64,000 nt of DNA from Candidatus Liminaster caballi (lineage in GTDB: Bacteria; Bacteroidota; Bacteroidia; Bacteroidales; UBA3663): assembly GCA_018065085.1 (NCBI GenBank), contig JAGHUA010000030.1, positions 1 through 64,000 of the forward strand. The letters run 5' to 3'. The stretch's first letter is position 1. Each line of letters opens with the position of its first letter. Shown one piece after another: positions 20,401 to 28,699 of the stretch. Both the position numbers and the translations under genes were made by a program. The notes beneath the pieces were generated by a model that saw nothing but the letters and a program-made list of their open reading frames with translations, did not search any database and had not been told where the DNA came from.

Positions 20401-20431
20401 TACTATGATTGGTGCTAAGATTAACTTCTAA
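17417..20431 (+). CDS. SusC/RagA-type TonB-dependent transporter
   Basis: The 1004-residue outer membrane transporter has a signal peptide (to about residue 33, SVAFAQ) and an N-terminal carboxypeptidase-regulatory-like beta domain (GTVVDDFGDPLAGVNIVEKG...). The SusC hallmark VVVGYGSMQRKDLTSSI, a plug domain with SLRGGAMSPYYVIDGIPG and AIYGSKAANGVIIVTTKKG, and a 22-strand barrel follow. With the adjacent SusD it imports oligosaccharides in a TonB-dependent way. The start at 17417 follows the promoter; an in-frame codon at 17339 overlaps it. The enzymes encoded downstream point to a plant cell-wall glycan as substrate (inference). Confidence 0.95.
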   Translation: MSIVQIMKGRVASALLVALMLLFNCSVAFAQKTATGTVVDDFGDPLAGVNIVEKGTTNGTLTDADGRFSLNVAPGKTIVFSFVGYKSTEAVVNGKPLTITLSEDSELLEDVVVVGYGSMQRKDLTSSITTVKAKDLNTGVFSDAASMLQGKVAGLVVTSSGDPNGSPSMTLRGASSLRGGAMSPYYVIDGIPGVDISMVAPDDIESIDVLRDATATAIYGSKAANGVIIVTTKKGKKDQERVNVTYSGYVAFDAALKTLDVASAEDIRGYVAKRKAENPDYNYMYDGGSNTDWQSEVLRTAVSHNHNISINGGSQKTTYMASMNLSNREGVVVGSSNQRANVRSLISTKILKDRLEISAGINGMTGKNVGVPMGDEGASVLDAMNYFNPTLPIKQEDGDWSHGDGSNNYNPLSLINEDKSQTEWKRLQFIGKATVNIIDGLTWNANYSYNNYQRTFSGYDSHNTQITDKNGLCSPQFNGVAHRSTYFGHGQTFETYGNYDATFDKHKIGLMVGYSWEENVNNDGFGLRVNNFFDDVLGWNNLTYAGEMKNGMKWVESGSIETIRNISFYGRVSYSFNSRYMLQATVRRDGSSVFGDGHQWGTFPSVSVAWNITEEEWMKNQNVLDNLKLRLGYGVSGNAMGFGAYTPVSTYGASGNIMDGYVTLNATKLANPDLKWESTGMFNVGIDYGFLQGRLSGSVEFYNKKTKDLIWDYPVSSYAYPFGSISANVGEITNVGVEFTLNATPVQTRDFTWNTTINLSHNENTVDCLSNDKYKTSTFSQGDPMVAGVSANGWTQRIIEGEPLGTFYTYEWAGVNDEGISVYYTRDENGNRDGGTTTSPDFKDRTITGCAQPKLNLGWNNTFTYKNWNASMFLTGVFGHDVYNGLRAHYTAPDFFAGGKNVLKEFITDRDPKDTGSNVPSDKFIESGNYIRLQSLSIGYTFKNFNGWLQSVQLYATMNNVFTITNYKGLDPEVNLGGIDPGVDYRWKVYPHTRTTMIGAKINF

Positions 20432-20447
20432 TTTGATTTCCGCGAAT

Positions 20448-22112
20448 ATGAAAACAAATAAAATGATTCTTTCAGCTGGTATTCTTGCTTTGGCTCTTGC
20501 CAGCTGTACGGATTTGGATGTTGCCGTTGATTCTCAGTACACCTCACTGCCTGGTTCGCCAGCTGCAAGCAACGCAACAATGAACGACCTTTACGTTCGA
20601 TTTAAGGGTACTCTCGGCCGTCGCTATATGGAGGCTACATGTCTATCTTCGGACGAATATACATCCTTGGCATACTCTGGTAACTGGGTTGATAGCTACA
20701 CCTATGCACACTCAGCATTCCACAACTATAGCGAGGAGGACGCAGTTCTTGACTGGATGGAGAATCTTGGTGCAGCCAACGTTGCTGCACAGGATATTGC
20801 CAACTCTGATGCTACTGATGAGGTTAAGGCTCTTGCTCGTGTGATGCGTGCATTCCACACCTTCCTTATGATGGATATGTGGGGCGATGTGCCAGTTGCA
20901 GACTTCGTCTATCTTCAGGAACACAACCTCCCAGATGACAACCGCGTGCCTCGTCCAGAGGTTGCAAAGTATATCGAGAGCGAGTTGCTTGACATCATCG
21001 ACCTTCTTCCAACTGACGTGTTCGGAGAGAATTATGGCAAGCCAACCAAGTACATGGCTCAGGCTCTTCTTGCCAAGCTTTACATCAACTGGCCTGTTTA
21101 CACAGCTGAGTCTGTTGACCTCTACGATGCTGCTACAGCAACAAACGAGAAACTTGAGGACTGCATCAAGCTTTGTGACGACATCATTAATGCGAATGTC
21201 TTCGCACTCGGTCCAGATGAGTACCGTTTCAAGTTTAACCACGACAATTCAGAGCGTGTAAAGGCTGGTACTATCAAGGATTTCATCTATGTTATGGCCT
21301 ATGATACCAATATGGATGGTGACAACAGCATGCAGTGGGGTCGTTCGCACGTTTACAAGGATGTTAAGAAACTCAACCCATCTATGTTCGGTGAGTTCCT
21401 CAACAACTCGGGCGGTGCTTATATCACCCTCACCCCAGAGTGCTCTGAACGCTTCACTCTTAAGAACGACCAGCGTAACTGGATGATCATCGGTCTTGAG
21501 GATAAGGATCACAACCCTGCTAATGGTCAGGTATATGTTTACGATCCTGTGACCCTTCTCCCAACTGATGAGAAGGTTATCGATCGTGAGGGTAATCCTC
21601 TCGTTTATACAAAGGATATCAATGTTACTGGCGAGAAGGCTTCTGTTGACGTCGGTGATGATACTGAAGGATGGCGTCAGGGCTATCGCTCTGCAAAGTG
21701 GTTCATTTGCAACAATGACTTCTCTAATGGCCGCCGTCAGTCAAATGACGTTCCTTTCTTCCGCTATGCTGACATCCTCCTCACCAAGGCTGAGGCTCTC
21801 GTACGCAGCAATAAGAGTGGCGCTAAGGACCTCGTTAACGAGATTCGCAGCTATGCTGGTACAACTGATCTCCTCACAGCTGAGGCTACTCTCGATGATG
21901 TTTACATGGAGCGTGGTCGTGAGTTCTTCGATGAGCTCTGGCGTCGTAACGATATGATCCGTTTCGGTCATTATGAGGACAACTGGTTCCCTCACTATAA
22001 CACCGGCGTATTTGCTGAGTTTGCAAACTTCGATAAGACCCGTCGTATCTTCCCAATCAAGAAGGGCGACCTCGATGTTAATCCAACTTGGTCTCAGAAC
22101 CCTGGCTATTGA
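20448..22112 (+). CDS. SusD/RagB-type glycan-binding lipoprotein
   Basis: The 554-residue surface lipoprotein has a signal ending LALASC (Cys20). The TPR-like SusD fold includes VMRAFHTFLMMDMWGDVPV, KALLAKLYIN-type helices, PFFRYADILLTKAEAL and the C-terminal ERGREFFDELWRRNDMIRFG and FPIKKGDLDVNPTWSQNPGY motifs of RagB/SusD. It captures glycan and closes over the SusC barrel. It starts 16 bp after susC. A hairpin between it and the next gene may reduce downstream expression. Confidence 0.95.
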   Translation: MKTNKMILSAGILALALASCTDLDVAVDSQYTSLPGSPAASNATMNDLYVRFKGTLGRRYMEATCLSSDEYTSLAYSGNWVDSYTYAHSAFHNYSEEDAVLDWMENLGAANVAAQDIANSDATDEVKALARVMRAFHTFLMMDMWGDVPVADFVYLQEHNLPDDNRVPRPEVAKYIESELLDIIDLLPTDVFGENYGKPTKYMAQALLAKLYINWPVYTAESVDLYDAATATNEKLEDCIKLCDDIINANVFALGPDEYRFKFNHDNSERVKAGTIKDFIYVMAYDTNMDGDNSMQWGRSHVYKDVKKLNPSMFGEFLNNSGGAYITLTPECSERFTLKNDQRNWMIIGLEDKDHNPANGQVYVYDPVTLLPTDEKVIDREGNPLVYTKDINVTGEKASVDVGDDTEGWRQGYRSAKWFICNNDFSNGRRQSNDVPFFRYADILLTKAEALVRSNKSGAKDLVNEIRSYAGTTDLLTAEATLDDVYMERGREFFDELWRRNDMIRFGHYEDNWFPHYNTGVFAEFANFDKTRRIFPIKKGDLDVNPTWSQNPGY

Positions 22113-22160
22113 TTGTCAGTTCTTCCTTTAGTCCATTTACTTTAGGAACCCTATAATAAT

Positions 22161-22200
22161 AAGAAGGTCGCTCCCTGTGAGGGGCGGCCTTCTTAATCTT
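22161..22200 (+). terminator. Strong hairpin after susD, weak T-run
   Basis: AAGAAGGTCGCTCC (22161-22174) pairs over 14 bp with GGGGCGGCCTTCTT (22181-22194) through two G-T pairs, followed only by AATCTT. It may be a partial terminator or an mRNA-stabilising hairpin between susCD and the glycosidase gene. Confidence 0.6.
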
Positions 22201-22228
22201 AAACCCACATAAGCTCACATCTTTCCCA

Positions 22229-24523
22229 ATGAAATCATTCTCCTTTGCTGTCATCTCTTTGGTTGCTGTATTCGTGTTCCTCGCTTGCCAGTCGCATACA
22301 GAGGATTCTTCTGCGGATGCCTCGTTTCCGTCTCCTTTGGTAGGAGCCTCTGAGATCTGTCCGGATTCCAGTTTGTTCACGCTTTGTGCTTCCGACCTTG
22401 GGGTTGTGAGCGATGGAGAGACTCTCTGTACCCAACAGCTGCAACGAGGCATAGATTCCCTTTCGTCCATTGGAGGAGGATGCCTGCGTCTCACGAAGGG
22501 CACTTATCTGTCGGGCATGCTTACGATGAAGAGCAATGTGGAATTGTGGCTTGACGAAGGTGCTACTTTGCTCGGATCAACCAACCCTTATGATTACGAT
22601 CAGCCCCGTGGCGTAGGTGCGCGTGGCGATGAAGATGTTCATGTGGGTCTGATCGTCGCAGATTCGTGTGTGAATGTCGCTGTGCGTGGCCGAGGTGTGA
22701 TCGATGGGCAAGGATTGGCCCTGGCTTTGGCAATAGACAGCCTTCATCACACAGGAGAACGCATCGATCCTGCCTACAATGTCAAGAGAAAGCGCCCCAC
22801 GACGCGTCCCAAACTCTTCTTCCTTGACCATTGTGACAGCATTCAGGTGGAAGGTCTGACCCTTCGCAATAGTGCCGGCTGGGGACTTTCCGTCGATCGT
22901 AGCCAGCATATTGAGCTCTGCTATCTCACGATCCATAACCGCGCCTACTGGAACAACGATGGCATCGATCTGAATGACTGCACGCATGCAGAGATCCATC
23001 ATTGTGACATCAACGCGGCTGACGATGGCATCTGTCTCAAGAGCGATGAGGCAGACCGCGGCTGTGAGGATATCTTTATCCATGACAACCGTATAGCATC
23101 CAGTGCCAATGCCGTAAAGTTCGGTTCTTCATCATACGGCGGATTCTCGCGTGTGCGCATAAATAATATATATGTGTATGATACCTTCCGATCGGCCATC
23201 GCGCTTGAGACGGTTGATGGTGGCGTGATTGACGACATCGTGGTGGATGGTATCTGTGCCGTCAACACGGGCAATCCGATCTTCGTTTGTTTGGGAGGCC
23301 GACACAAACGCCACGTCTCTGGTCCTGGTGATGGGGAGTATGGCAAGGCTCGCAATATCGTGATTCGCAACGTCAAGGCTCAGGTTCCATTCTCCCGCCC
23401 CGATGAGGCGTATGATCTGCGCGGCCCCGAAGTCAACTATTTCCACAATCCCTGGCCTTCGAGCATCGCTGGTTTGCCGGGCCAGTATATTGAGAATGTC
23501 ACGCTTGAGAATATTGATGTCGAATATCCAGGCCGCGCTACCAAGGGAATGGCCTACGTGGGTCTCTATCGTGTCAAGGAGGTGAGTGAGGCGGAAAGGG
23601 AGTATCCCGAATTCTCGATGTATGGCGAACTGCCTTCGTGGGCATTCTATCTGCGCCATGTTCGCAACCTTTGGATGCGTAATGTCAATGTCCATCTGGC
23701 AGACAGCGATTTCCGTCCTGCTTTTGTGCTCGATGATGTGCGAGGCTACTGTTTCGAGAATGTCAATCAGGCTGGAGATCAGGTTTTTGCAGTCGATAGT
23801 TGGGAGCGAACCAACGGACGCATACAGGTGCTTGTCCACCGTGGCGCCAATGCCCTGGCTCCTGAGAACACTATGGCTTCGGCCGATTCGGCGCTTGTGC
23901 ATGGCGCGGATTGGATCGAGGTGGATGTGCGCACGACGCGGGACGGTGTGATGTTCAACCTGCACGATGACGAACTGGAACGCACGACCGATGGCAAAGG
24001 TTTGCTGTCAGAGAGTACGTCTGAGTATATTGCCGGCCTCGATTGCGGAGCCTGGTTTTCGGAAGAATACCGAGGACTTCATGTCCCTACCATGCGTGAG
24101 ATGCTCGAAGGCCTGAAGGGTCGTACCAGAGTTTTCTTTGACGTCAAGAACGGTAATGTGGCTGATCTCATCGCCCTGGTGCGTGAGACTGGCTTTGATG
24201 GCGACAAGTCCTTCTTCTGGTTCAAGCAGGAGGAGATGCTGCGCGAGTTCGTCCGTTTGGCTCCCGACCTGAAGATCAAGGTCAATGCCAACGATACCAC
24301 GCGACTTCAATATTGGATGACTGTCTGCGCGCCTGCCTACGTCGAGGTGCATGCCGATGCCCTTACTGACGAATATGTCGATTATTGCCACCGTCACAAC
24401 ATCCAGGTGATGGTCGGCGCTCAGGGCGAAAATCTCGAGGACTACAGCAAGGCTCTCAATTTTGATGTTGATATCATAAACCTTGACAGACCCGAACTCT
24501 TCGAACAGTTGCGGTGGAAATAA
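22229..24523 (+). CDS. GH28-type polygalacturonase-like / glycerophosphodiesterase-like fusion lipoprotein
   Basis: The 764-residue protein begins with a lipoprotein signal (FLAC, Cys20). Residues about 60-510 form a right-handed beta-helix of the GH28 type with WNNDGID (Asp244) and ADDGICLKS (Asp265, Asp266). The classical His-Gly site is replaced by KFGSSSYGG, as in a divergent GH28-like subgroup. From about 530 to the end is a complete glycerophosphodiester phosphodiesterase-type TIM barrel: HRGANALAPENT (His537), WIEVDVRTTRDG, NLHDDELERTTDG. The join is continuous with no stop or frameshift. It may remove pectic backbone sugars and a phosphodiester or other substituent together, but the substrate is unknown. 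It follows susD in the same direction. Confidence 0.85.
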   Translation: MKSFSFAVISLVAVFVFLACQSHTEDSSADASFPSPLVGASEICPDSSLFTLCASDLGVVSDGETLCTQQLQRGIDSLSSIGGGCLRLTKGTYLSGMLTMKSNVELWLDEGATLLGSTNPYDYDQPRGVGARGDEDVHVGLIVADSCVNVAVRGRGVIDGQGLALALAIDSLHHTGERIDPAYNVKRKRPTTRPKLFFLDHCDSIQVEGLTLRNSAGWGLSVDRSQHIELCYLTIHNRAYWNNDGIDLNDCTHAEIHHCDINAADDGICLKSDEADRGCEDIFIHDNRIASSANAVKFGSSSYGGFSRVRINNIYVYDTFRSAIALETVDGGVIDDIVVDGICAVNTGNPIFVCLGGRHKRHVSGPGDGEYGKARNIVIRNVKAQVPFSRPDEAYDLRGPEVNYFHNPWPSSIAGLPGQYIENVTLENIDVEYPGRATKGMAYVGLYRVKEVSEAEREYPEFSMYGELPSWAFYLRHVRNLWMRNVNVHLADSDFRPAFVLDDVRGYCFENVNQAGDQVFAVDSWERTNGRIQVLVHRGANALAPENTMASADSALVHGADWIEVDVRTTRDGVMFNLHDDELERTTDGKGLLSESTSEYIAGLDCGAWFSEEYRGLHVPTMREMLEGLKGRTRVFFDVKNGNVADLIALVRETGFDGDKSFFWFKQEEMLREFVRLAPDLKIKVNANDTTRLQYWMTVCAPAYVEVHADALTDEYVDYCHRHNIQVMVGAQGENLEDYSKALNFDVDIINLDRPELFEQLRWK

Positions 24524-24583
24524 ACTCAGGCCACAAGCGCTTGATGCGTTGTGACCTGAGTTAGAGAGTAAGGTAAGGCTCGT

Positions 24584-26839
24584 TCAGATTGTGACGGCGG
24601 CCTCCAATGGCAGAACTTCGGACGAAGAACCGGCCATAAACACAGCCTTGCCAGGCTCAACGGCCCAAGAGTGTAATGTCTCATCCCAATGACGGAGCTC
24701 GTCGCGGCTAATGGTCATAGAGACAGAACGGCTCTCGCCAGCCTTGAGGGCAACGCGACAGAAACCTTTGAGCTCACGGACAGGACGCTCGATGTTCGAT
24801 TCAGGACGCGAAACATAAACCTGGGCAACTTCCTCAGCATCGGCCTTGCCTGTATTGGTCAAAGTGAAGTTGATGGTGATGTCATCACCCTTGTCCGATA
24901 CATTCAGATCAGAATATACGAACTCGCCATAGGTGAGACCGTGTCCAAATGGATAGAGAGTGGCGACGCCCTTGGTGGTGAACCAACGATAGCCAACCAG
25001 CAGACCTTCGGAATAATCGGCATCGGCTTTGCGCTGAGCCTTGAAACGGTCTTTGTTCACGAGGTCAACGAATACATCGTCAGCGGCTTCTTCCTTCTGT
25101 GGATAAACGCCGAGGGCATAGGCCGGAGAATCCTCAAGTTTGACAGGAAGTGTGAATGGCAGACGACCCGATGGAGAGATCTTGCCGGTAATGATGTCAG
25201 CCAAAGCATGTCCGCCTTCCGAACCATTGAACCAAGAATAAACCAACGCGGGACTTGCCTGCTCAACGCGGCGAAGGTCAAGAGGCGCGCCAGCCACCAT
25301 CACGGTCACGATGTTCGGGTTGACCTTGGCCAAATCCTCAATGAGAGCATTCTGGCCGAAAGGCAGATCCATGTTCTGACGGTCAGAACCTTCTGTTTCA
25401 ACGATTCTGTTGTCGCCACCCACGAAGATCACAACATCAGCATTGCGGGCAATGTCGAGGGCCTCTTTGCGCAACTGGACAGCCTTGCGGGCTTCGGCTT
25501 TCTCGTCGATGACAGGTTTGCCGCCCCATTGCTGCGGTCTTGAAGCATAGCCTTGAGCATAGATGATCTTCACGTCTGATCCTTCAAGTGCATTCTTAAG
25601 ACCTTCGAGTGGCGTAATTTCATAGAGAGTCTTTACACCTGCGCCTACTCCGCCCTGAGCCATTGTCTTAGTGGCATTGTCGCCAATCACGGCAATGGTT
25701 CGGATCTTGCTGAGGTCAAGAGGCAGGAGTTTGCCGGCATCGTCGGAAGCCGGTTCGTTCTTCAGCAATACCACGCTTTTCGAAGCCACGTCGTAGGCAA
25801 TCTGCTGCTGTTCGGGTTGTGAAGTCATTACCTGATTGGCCTTGTCGGCAGGTACGGCAGGAATTGTCAGGCGCACTCTCAGCAGGTTGCGCACCTTGGC
25901 ATCGATCACGTCCATGCTTACGGCACCGGCATTGACCGAATCAATCAGCGCCTGACCCATGTATGTCTGTCCTGGCATCTCGACGTCAAGGCCTCCGTAT
26001 GCGGCGCCGACGGTCGAATGTGTGCCGCCCCAGTCGCTGATGATGATGCCTCGGAAACCCCATTCATCGCGCAGGATTTTGTTCTGCAGCAGATCGTTTT
26101 CCGAACACCATACCCCGTCCACTTTATTGTAGGCAGCCATCACGCCGTATGCATTGGCCTTGCGCACGGCGGCTTCGAACGGAGCCAGATAGATCTCTCG
26201 CATCACTCTCTCGCTTGCATTCGAACTTACGAAGCCGCGCATGTTCTCCTGATTGTTCAATGCGTAATGTTTGAGGCATACGGCAGCGTCATTGTCCTGC
26301 ACGCCCTGGGTGTATCCCACCGCGAGTTCGCCAGAAAGCAACGGATCCTCGCTCAGATATTCGTATGTGCGGCCACCGGTAGGCAGTCGCTGTATGTTGA
26401 TGGCAGGGCCGAGGATCATGTCCTTGCCCCTGAGACGTGCCTCAGTGGCCATTCCCTTGCCGTAGGCGTATGCCAGTTCCTTGCTCCATGTTGCAGCCAG
26501 CGCCGAACCTGTCGGGAAGAATGTGGCAGAATCTGTGCCGAGGTTGATCGAGTTCCAAGAGTGTGGTTCCATCTCCTCGCGGATGCCGAAAGGACCGTCA
26601 GCATACTCGATGTCGGCAATGCCGAGTCGTTCGATGCCTGCCGACGAGAACATGTGCTTGCCGTGCAGCATCTCCACCTTCTCATCCAGCGTCATGCTGG
26701 CGATGATTTCCGTGATCTGCTCTTCGTGATCCATGAGCGGGTTATGAAGGACATTGGCGGTTTTGTCGGCCTTGGGAGAGCAACTGACAGCGGCAAAAGC
26801 CAGTGCAGTCGAAATGTTCAGAATAAGATTGTGTTTCAT
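24584..26839 (-). CDS. Glycoside hydrolase family 3 lipoprotein
   Basis: The 751-residue enzyme has a lipoprotein signal (AAVSC). A GH3 TIM-barrel domain carries the nucleophile motif IIISDWGG, and GRTYEYLSEDPLLSG and KHYALNNQE are typical substrate-pocket motifs. The C-terminal alpha/beta domain has VVIFVGGDN and PFGQNALI, and the final fibronectin-III-like domain has YGLTYGEFVYSDL. Family members are beta-glucosidases or beta-xylosidases acting on oligosaccharides. The start at 26839 gives the signal peptide; an in-frame extension to 27085 crosses the promoter region. It is encoded divergently from the CE7 esterase, opposite to susCD. Confidence 0.93.
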   Translation of the reverse strand: MKHNLILNISTALAFAAVSCSPKADKTANVLHNPLMDHEEQITEIIASMTLDEKVEMLHGKHMFSSAGIERLGIADIEYADGPFGIREEMEPHSWNSINLGTDSATFFPTGSALAATWSKELAYAYGKGMATEARLRGKDMILGPAINIQRLPTGGRTYEYLSEDPLLSGELAVGYTQGVQDNDAAVCLKHYALNNQENMRGFVSSNASERVMREIYLAPFEAAVRKANAYGVMAAYNKVDGVWCSENDLLQNKILRDEWGFRGIIISDWGGTHSTVGAAYGGLDVEMPGQTYMGQALIDSVNAGAVSMDVIDAKVRNLLRVRLTIPAVPADKANQVMTSQPEQQQIAYDVASKSVVLLKNEPASDDAGKLLPLDLSKIRTIAVIGDNATKTMAQGGVGAGVKTLYEITPLEGLKNALEGSDVKIIYAQGYASRPQQWGGKPVIDEKAEARKAVQLRKEALDIARNADVVIFVGGDNRIVETEGSDRQNMDLPFGQNALIEDLAKVNPNIVTVMVAGAPLDLRRVEQASPALVYSWFNGSEGGHALADIITGKISPSGRLPFTLPVKLEDSPAYALGVYPQKEEAADDVFVDLVNKDRFKAQRKADADYSEGLLVGYRWFTTKGVATLYPFGHGLTYGEFVYSDLNVSDKGDDITINFTLTNTGKADAEEVAQVYVSRPESNIERPVRELKGFCRVALKAGESRSVSMTISRDELRHWDETLHSWAVEPGKAVFMAGSSSEVLPLEAAVTI

Positions 26840-26870
26840 ACGATAGATTAAAATAATGTGTAAATCGCGG

Positions 26871-26902
26871 CAAATGTAACGAATTTGCTCTATTATTCCA
26901 AA
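26871..26902 (-). promoter_or_regulatory. Promoter of the GH3 gene
   Basis: On the minus strand TTTG (26899-26902) and TACATTTG (26871-26878) are separated by 20 bp, 32 bp upstream of the GH3 ATG. Confidence 0.6.
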
Positions 26903-26983
26903 TCTATTGACGGTAAAAGTGAACGAATAAGGTAAACTTGCATGATTGTTAAGCGTTCGTGATGCTCGTTCCTGAAAAAATAA

Positions 26984-26991
26984 TATCTTTG
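26984..26991 (+). promoter_or_regulatory. -7 element of the CE7 esterase gene
   Basis: TATCTTTG lies 41 bp before the ATG at 27033. No well-spaced TTTG is visible. Transcription would start near 26998, which makes the ATG at 27006 too close. Confidence 0.55.
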
Positions 26992-27032
26992 CACGGACAA
27001 ATCTTATGACTATCGAAATACCCGACATTGCG

Positions 27033-28340
27033 ATGAAGCGATTTCTTTTCCCATTGGTTATGCTTTGCCTGACACTGTCAGCCATTGCTGAGAACTATCC
27101 ATACCGCAGCGACTATCTGTGGTACACCGTGCCTGACCATGCCGACTGGAACTACAAGGTGGGTGAGGAGGCATCGGTCGAAGTAATGTTCCTGCTCTAT
27201 GGAATGCCGCAGGACGTAACCGTTGACTATGCCATAGTCGATGAGGGAACTACAGGCGAAAAGACCCTTCATGTGACCCTGCGCAACGGCAAGGCAATCA
27301 TCACTGGTGTCACGAGCGATAAACCCGGTTTCCGCGATGTGCAGATGCAGACGACGCTCAATGGCGTGAAATATCAGCATCATATCAAACTGGCGTTCTC
27401 GCCCGACATGATCAAGCCTTACACACAGGAACCTGCCGACTTCGTGCAATGGTGGGCGAAGAATATCGCTGAAAACCAGAAATATCCGCTCAAATATACA
27501 AAGGAACTATACGAGCCTTACTGCACGGAGACGGTCGATTGCTATATTGTGAAGATCGAGGTAAACAAGCAGCACCAGAGCGTTTATGGCTATCTGACCT
27601 GTCCGAAGAATATGGAGAGAGGCAAGCATCCGGTGATACTCTGTCCTCCTGGTGCGGGCGTCAAAACCATCAAGGAACCAAACAGTCGCAACTATTATCC
27701 GGAGAGTGGTTTTATACGTCTCATCACTGAGATCCACGGCTTGGATCCGCGTCTGCCAGAGTCGGTGTTCGATGATATCCGAGCCGCCTTCGATGGCAAA
27801 ACAAAGGGTTATCTCTACCAGAATCTTGACAACCGAGACAACTATTATATGCGTCATGTCTATGAGGGACTTGTGAAGTGTATCGATTTTCTTACCTCGA
27901 TGCCCGAGTGGGACGGCAAGAACGTCATCGTGCAGGGTGGCAGTCAGGGCGGAGCTTTGTCGCTCGTTGCAGCAGGTCTTGACAAGCGAGTGAATCTTGT
28001 CGTGGCTAATCATCCGGCTCTGTCGGACATGGCTCTTGCCGTGCTGGGTGGCGTCAGTGGCTATCCTCATTTCTCGGCCGACGATGGTATGCTCACCCCC
28101 GAACGTCTCCAAACCATGGCATACTATGACGTGGTGAACTTTGCCCGTCACGTCACCGCAAAGACCTACATGACATGGGGTTATAATGACAATACATGTC
28201 CGCCGACAACAAGCTACGCTGTGTGGAATACGCTTACATGCCCCAAGGAGAAGCTTGTGACTCCTGTCAACGAACACTGGACGTCTGACGCTACCAACCG
28301 GCAGCAATGCTCGTGGTTGCTCGAACAGATAAAGAAGTAA
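27033..28340 (+). CDS. Acetyl xylan esterase-like (CE7) secreted hydrolase
   Basis: The 435-residue protein has a signal peptide (MKRFLFPLVMLCLTLSAIA) and an alpha/beta-hydrolase domain. The nucleophile elbow is GGSQGG near residue 302, the acid residue is in GYNDNTCPPTTSY and the catalytic His in NEHWT, the arrangement of the CE7 acetyl xylan / cephalosporin C deacetylases. An N-terminal beta domain of about 110 residues precedes it. It would remove acetyl groups from imported or surface glycan. The ATG at 27033 fits the promoter and the signal peptide better than 27006. It closes the polysaccharide locus. Confidence 0.9.
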   Translation: MKRFLFPLVMLCLTLSAIAENYPYRSDYLWYTVPDHADWNYKVGEEASVEVMFLLYGMPQDVTVDYAIVDEGTTGEKTLHVTLRNGKAIITGVTSDKPGFRDVQMQTTLNGVKYQHHIKLAFSPDMIKPYTQEPADFVQWWAKNIAENQKYPLKYTKELYEPYCTETVDCYIVKIEVNKQHQSVYGYLTCPKNMERGKHPVILCPPGAGVKTIKEPNSRNYYPESGFIRLITEIHGLDPRLPESVFDDIRAAFDGKTKGYLYQNLDNRDNYYMRHVYEGLVKCIDFLTSMPEWDGKNVIVQGGSQGGALSLVAAGLDKRVNLVVANHPALSDMALAVLGGVSGYPHFSADDGMLTPERLQTMAYYDVVNFARHVTAKTYMTWGYNDNTCPPTTSYAVWNTLTCPKEKLVTPVNEHWTSDATNRQQCSWLLEQIKK

Positions 28341-28357
28341 CTGACTAAGCAAAATCG

Positions 28358-28650
28358 TTCTCTAAGACCTTGGAAGTCCCAGCAAAACTTTCGTTTGCGT
28401 TTCCCAAGAGTCGGGAAGTCCAAACAAAACTTTCTTTGGCGTTTCCCAAGAGTCGGGAAGTCCCAGCAAAACTTTCGTTGGCGTTTCCTAAGAGTTAGGA
28501 AGTCCAAACAAAACTTTCTTTGGCATTTCCCAAGAGTTAGGAAGTCCAAACAAAACTTTCTTTGACATTTCCCAAGAGTCAGGAAGTCCAAACAAAACTT
28601 TCTTTGGCATTTCCCAACAGTCGGGAAGTCCAAAAAAAAGATTTTTGACC
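28358..28650. repeat. 42-bp hairpin tandem repeat, seven units (array 2)
   Basis: Units begin at 28358, 28400, 28442, 28484, 28526, 28568 and 28610, each exactly 42 bp apart. Each has a palindrome of the form TTCCC-n7-GGGAA followed by a linker such as AGCAAAACTTTCGTTGGCG. Stem bases covary in part: one unit reads TTCCTAA-GAG-TTAGGAA, a perfect 7-bp stem. Because 42 is divisible by three, the minus strand stays open as a 14-residue repeat, but it has no gene-like start or context. The array fills the gap between the CE7 and zinc-peptidase genes. Confidence 0.9.
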
Positions 28651-28699
28651 TTTTATGTATTCGATAGAAACATTCGTTCAACTTAAATGATGACAAGCT

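Noticed and set aside
28358-28650. CRISPR array
   Set aside because: Units are contiguous with no unique spacers, the repeat is internally palindromic and no cas genes are near. The same applies to arrays 1 and 3.
28214-28696. Minus-strand ORF of 160 codons with 14-residue repeats
   Set aside because: It is produced by the 42-bp period of array 2, overlaps the end of the CE7 gene and has no start-site context.
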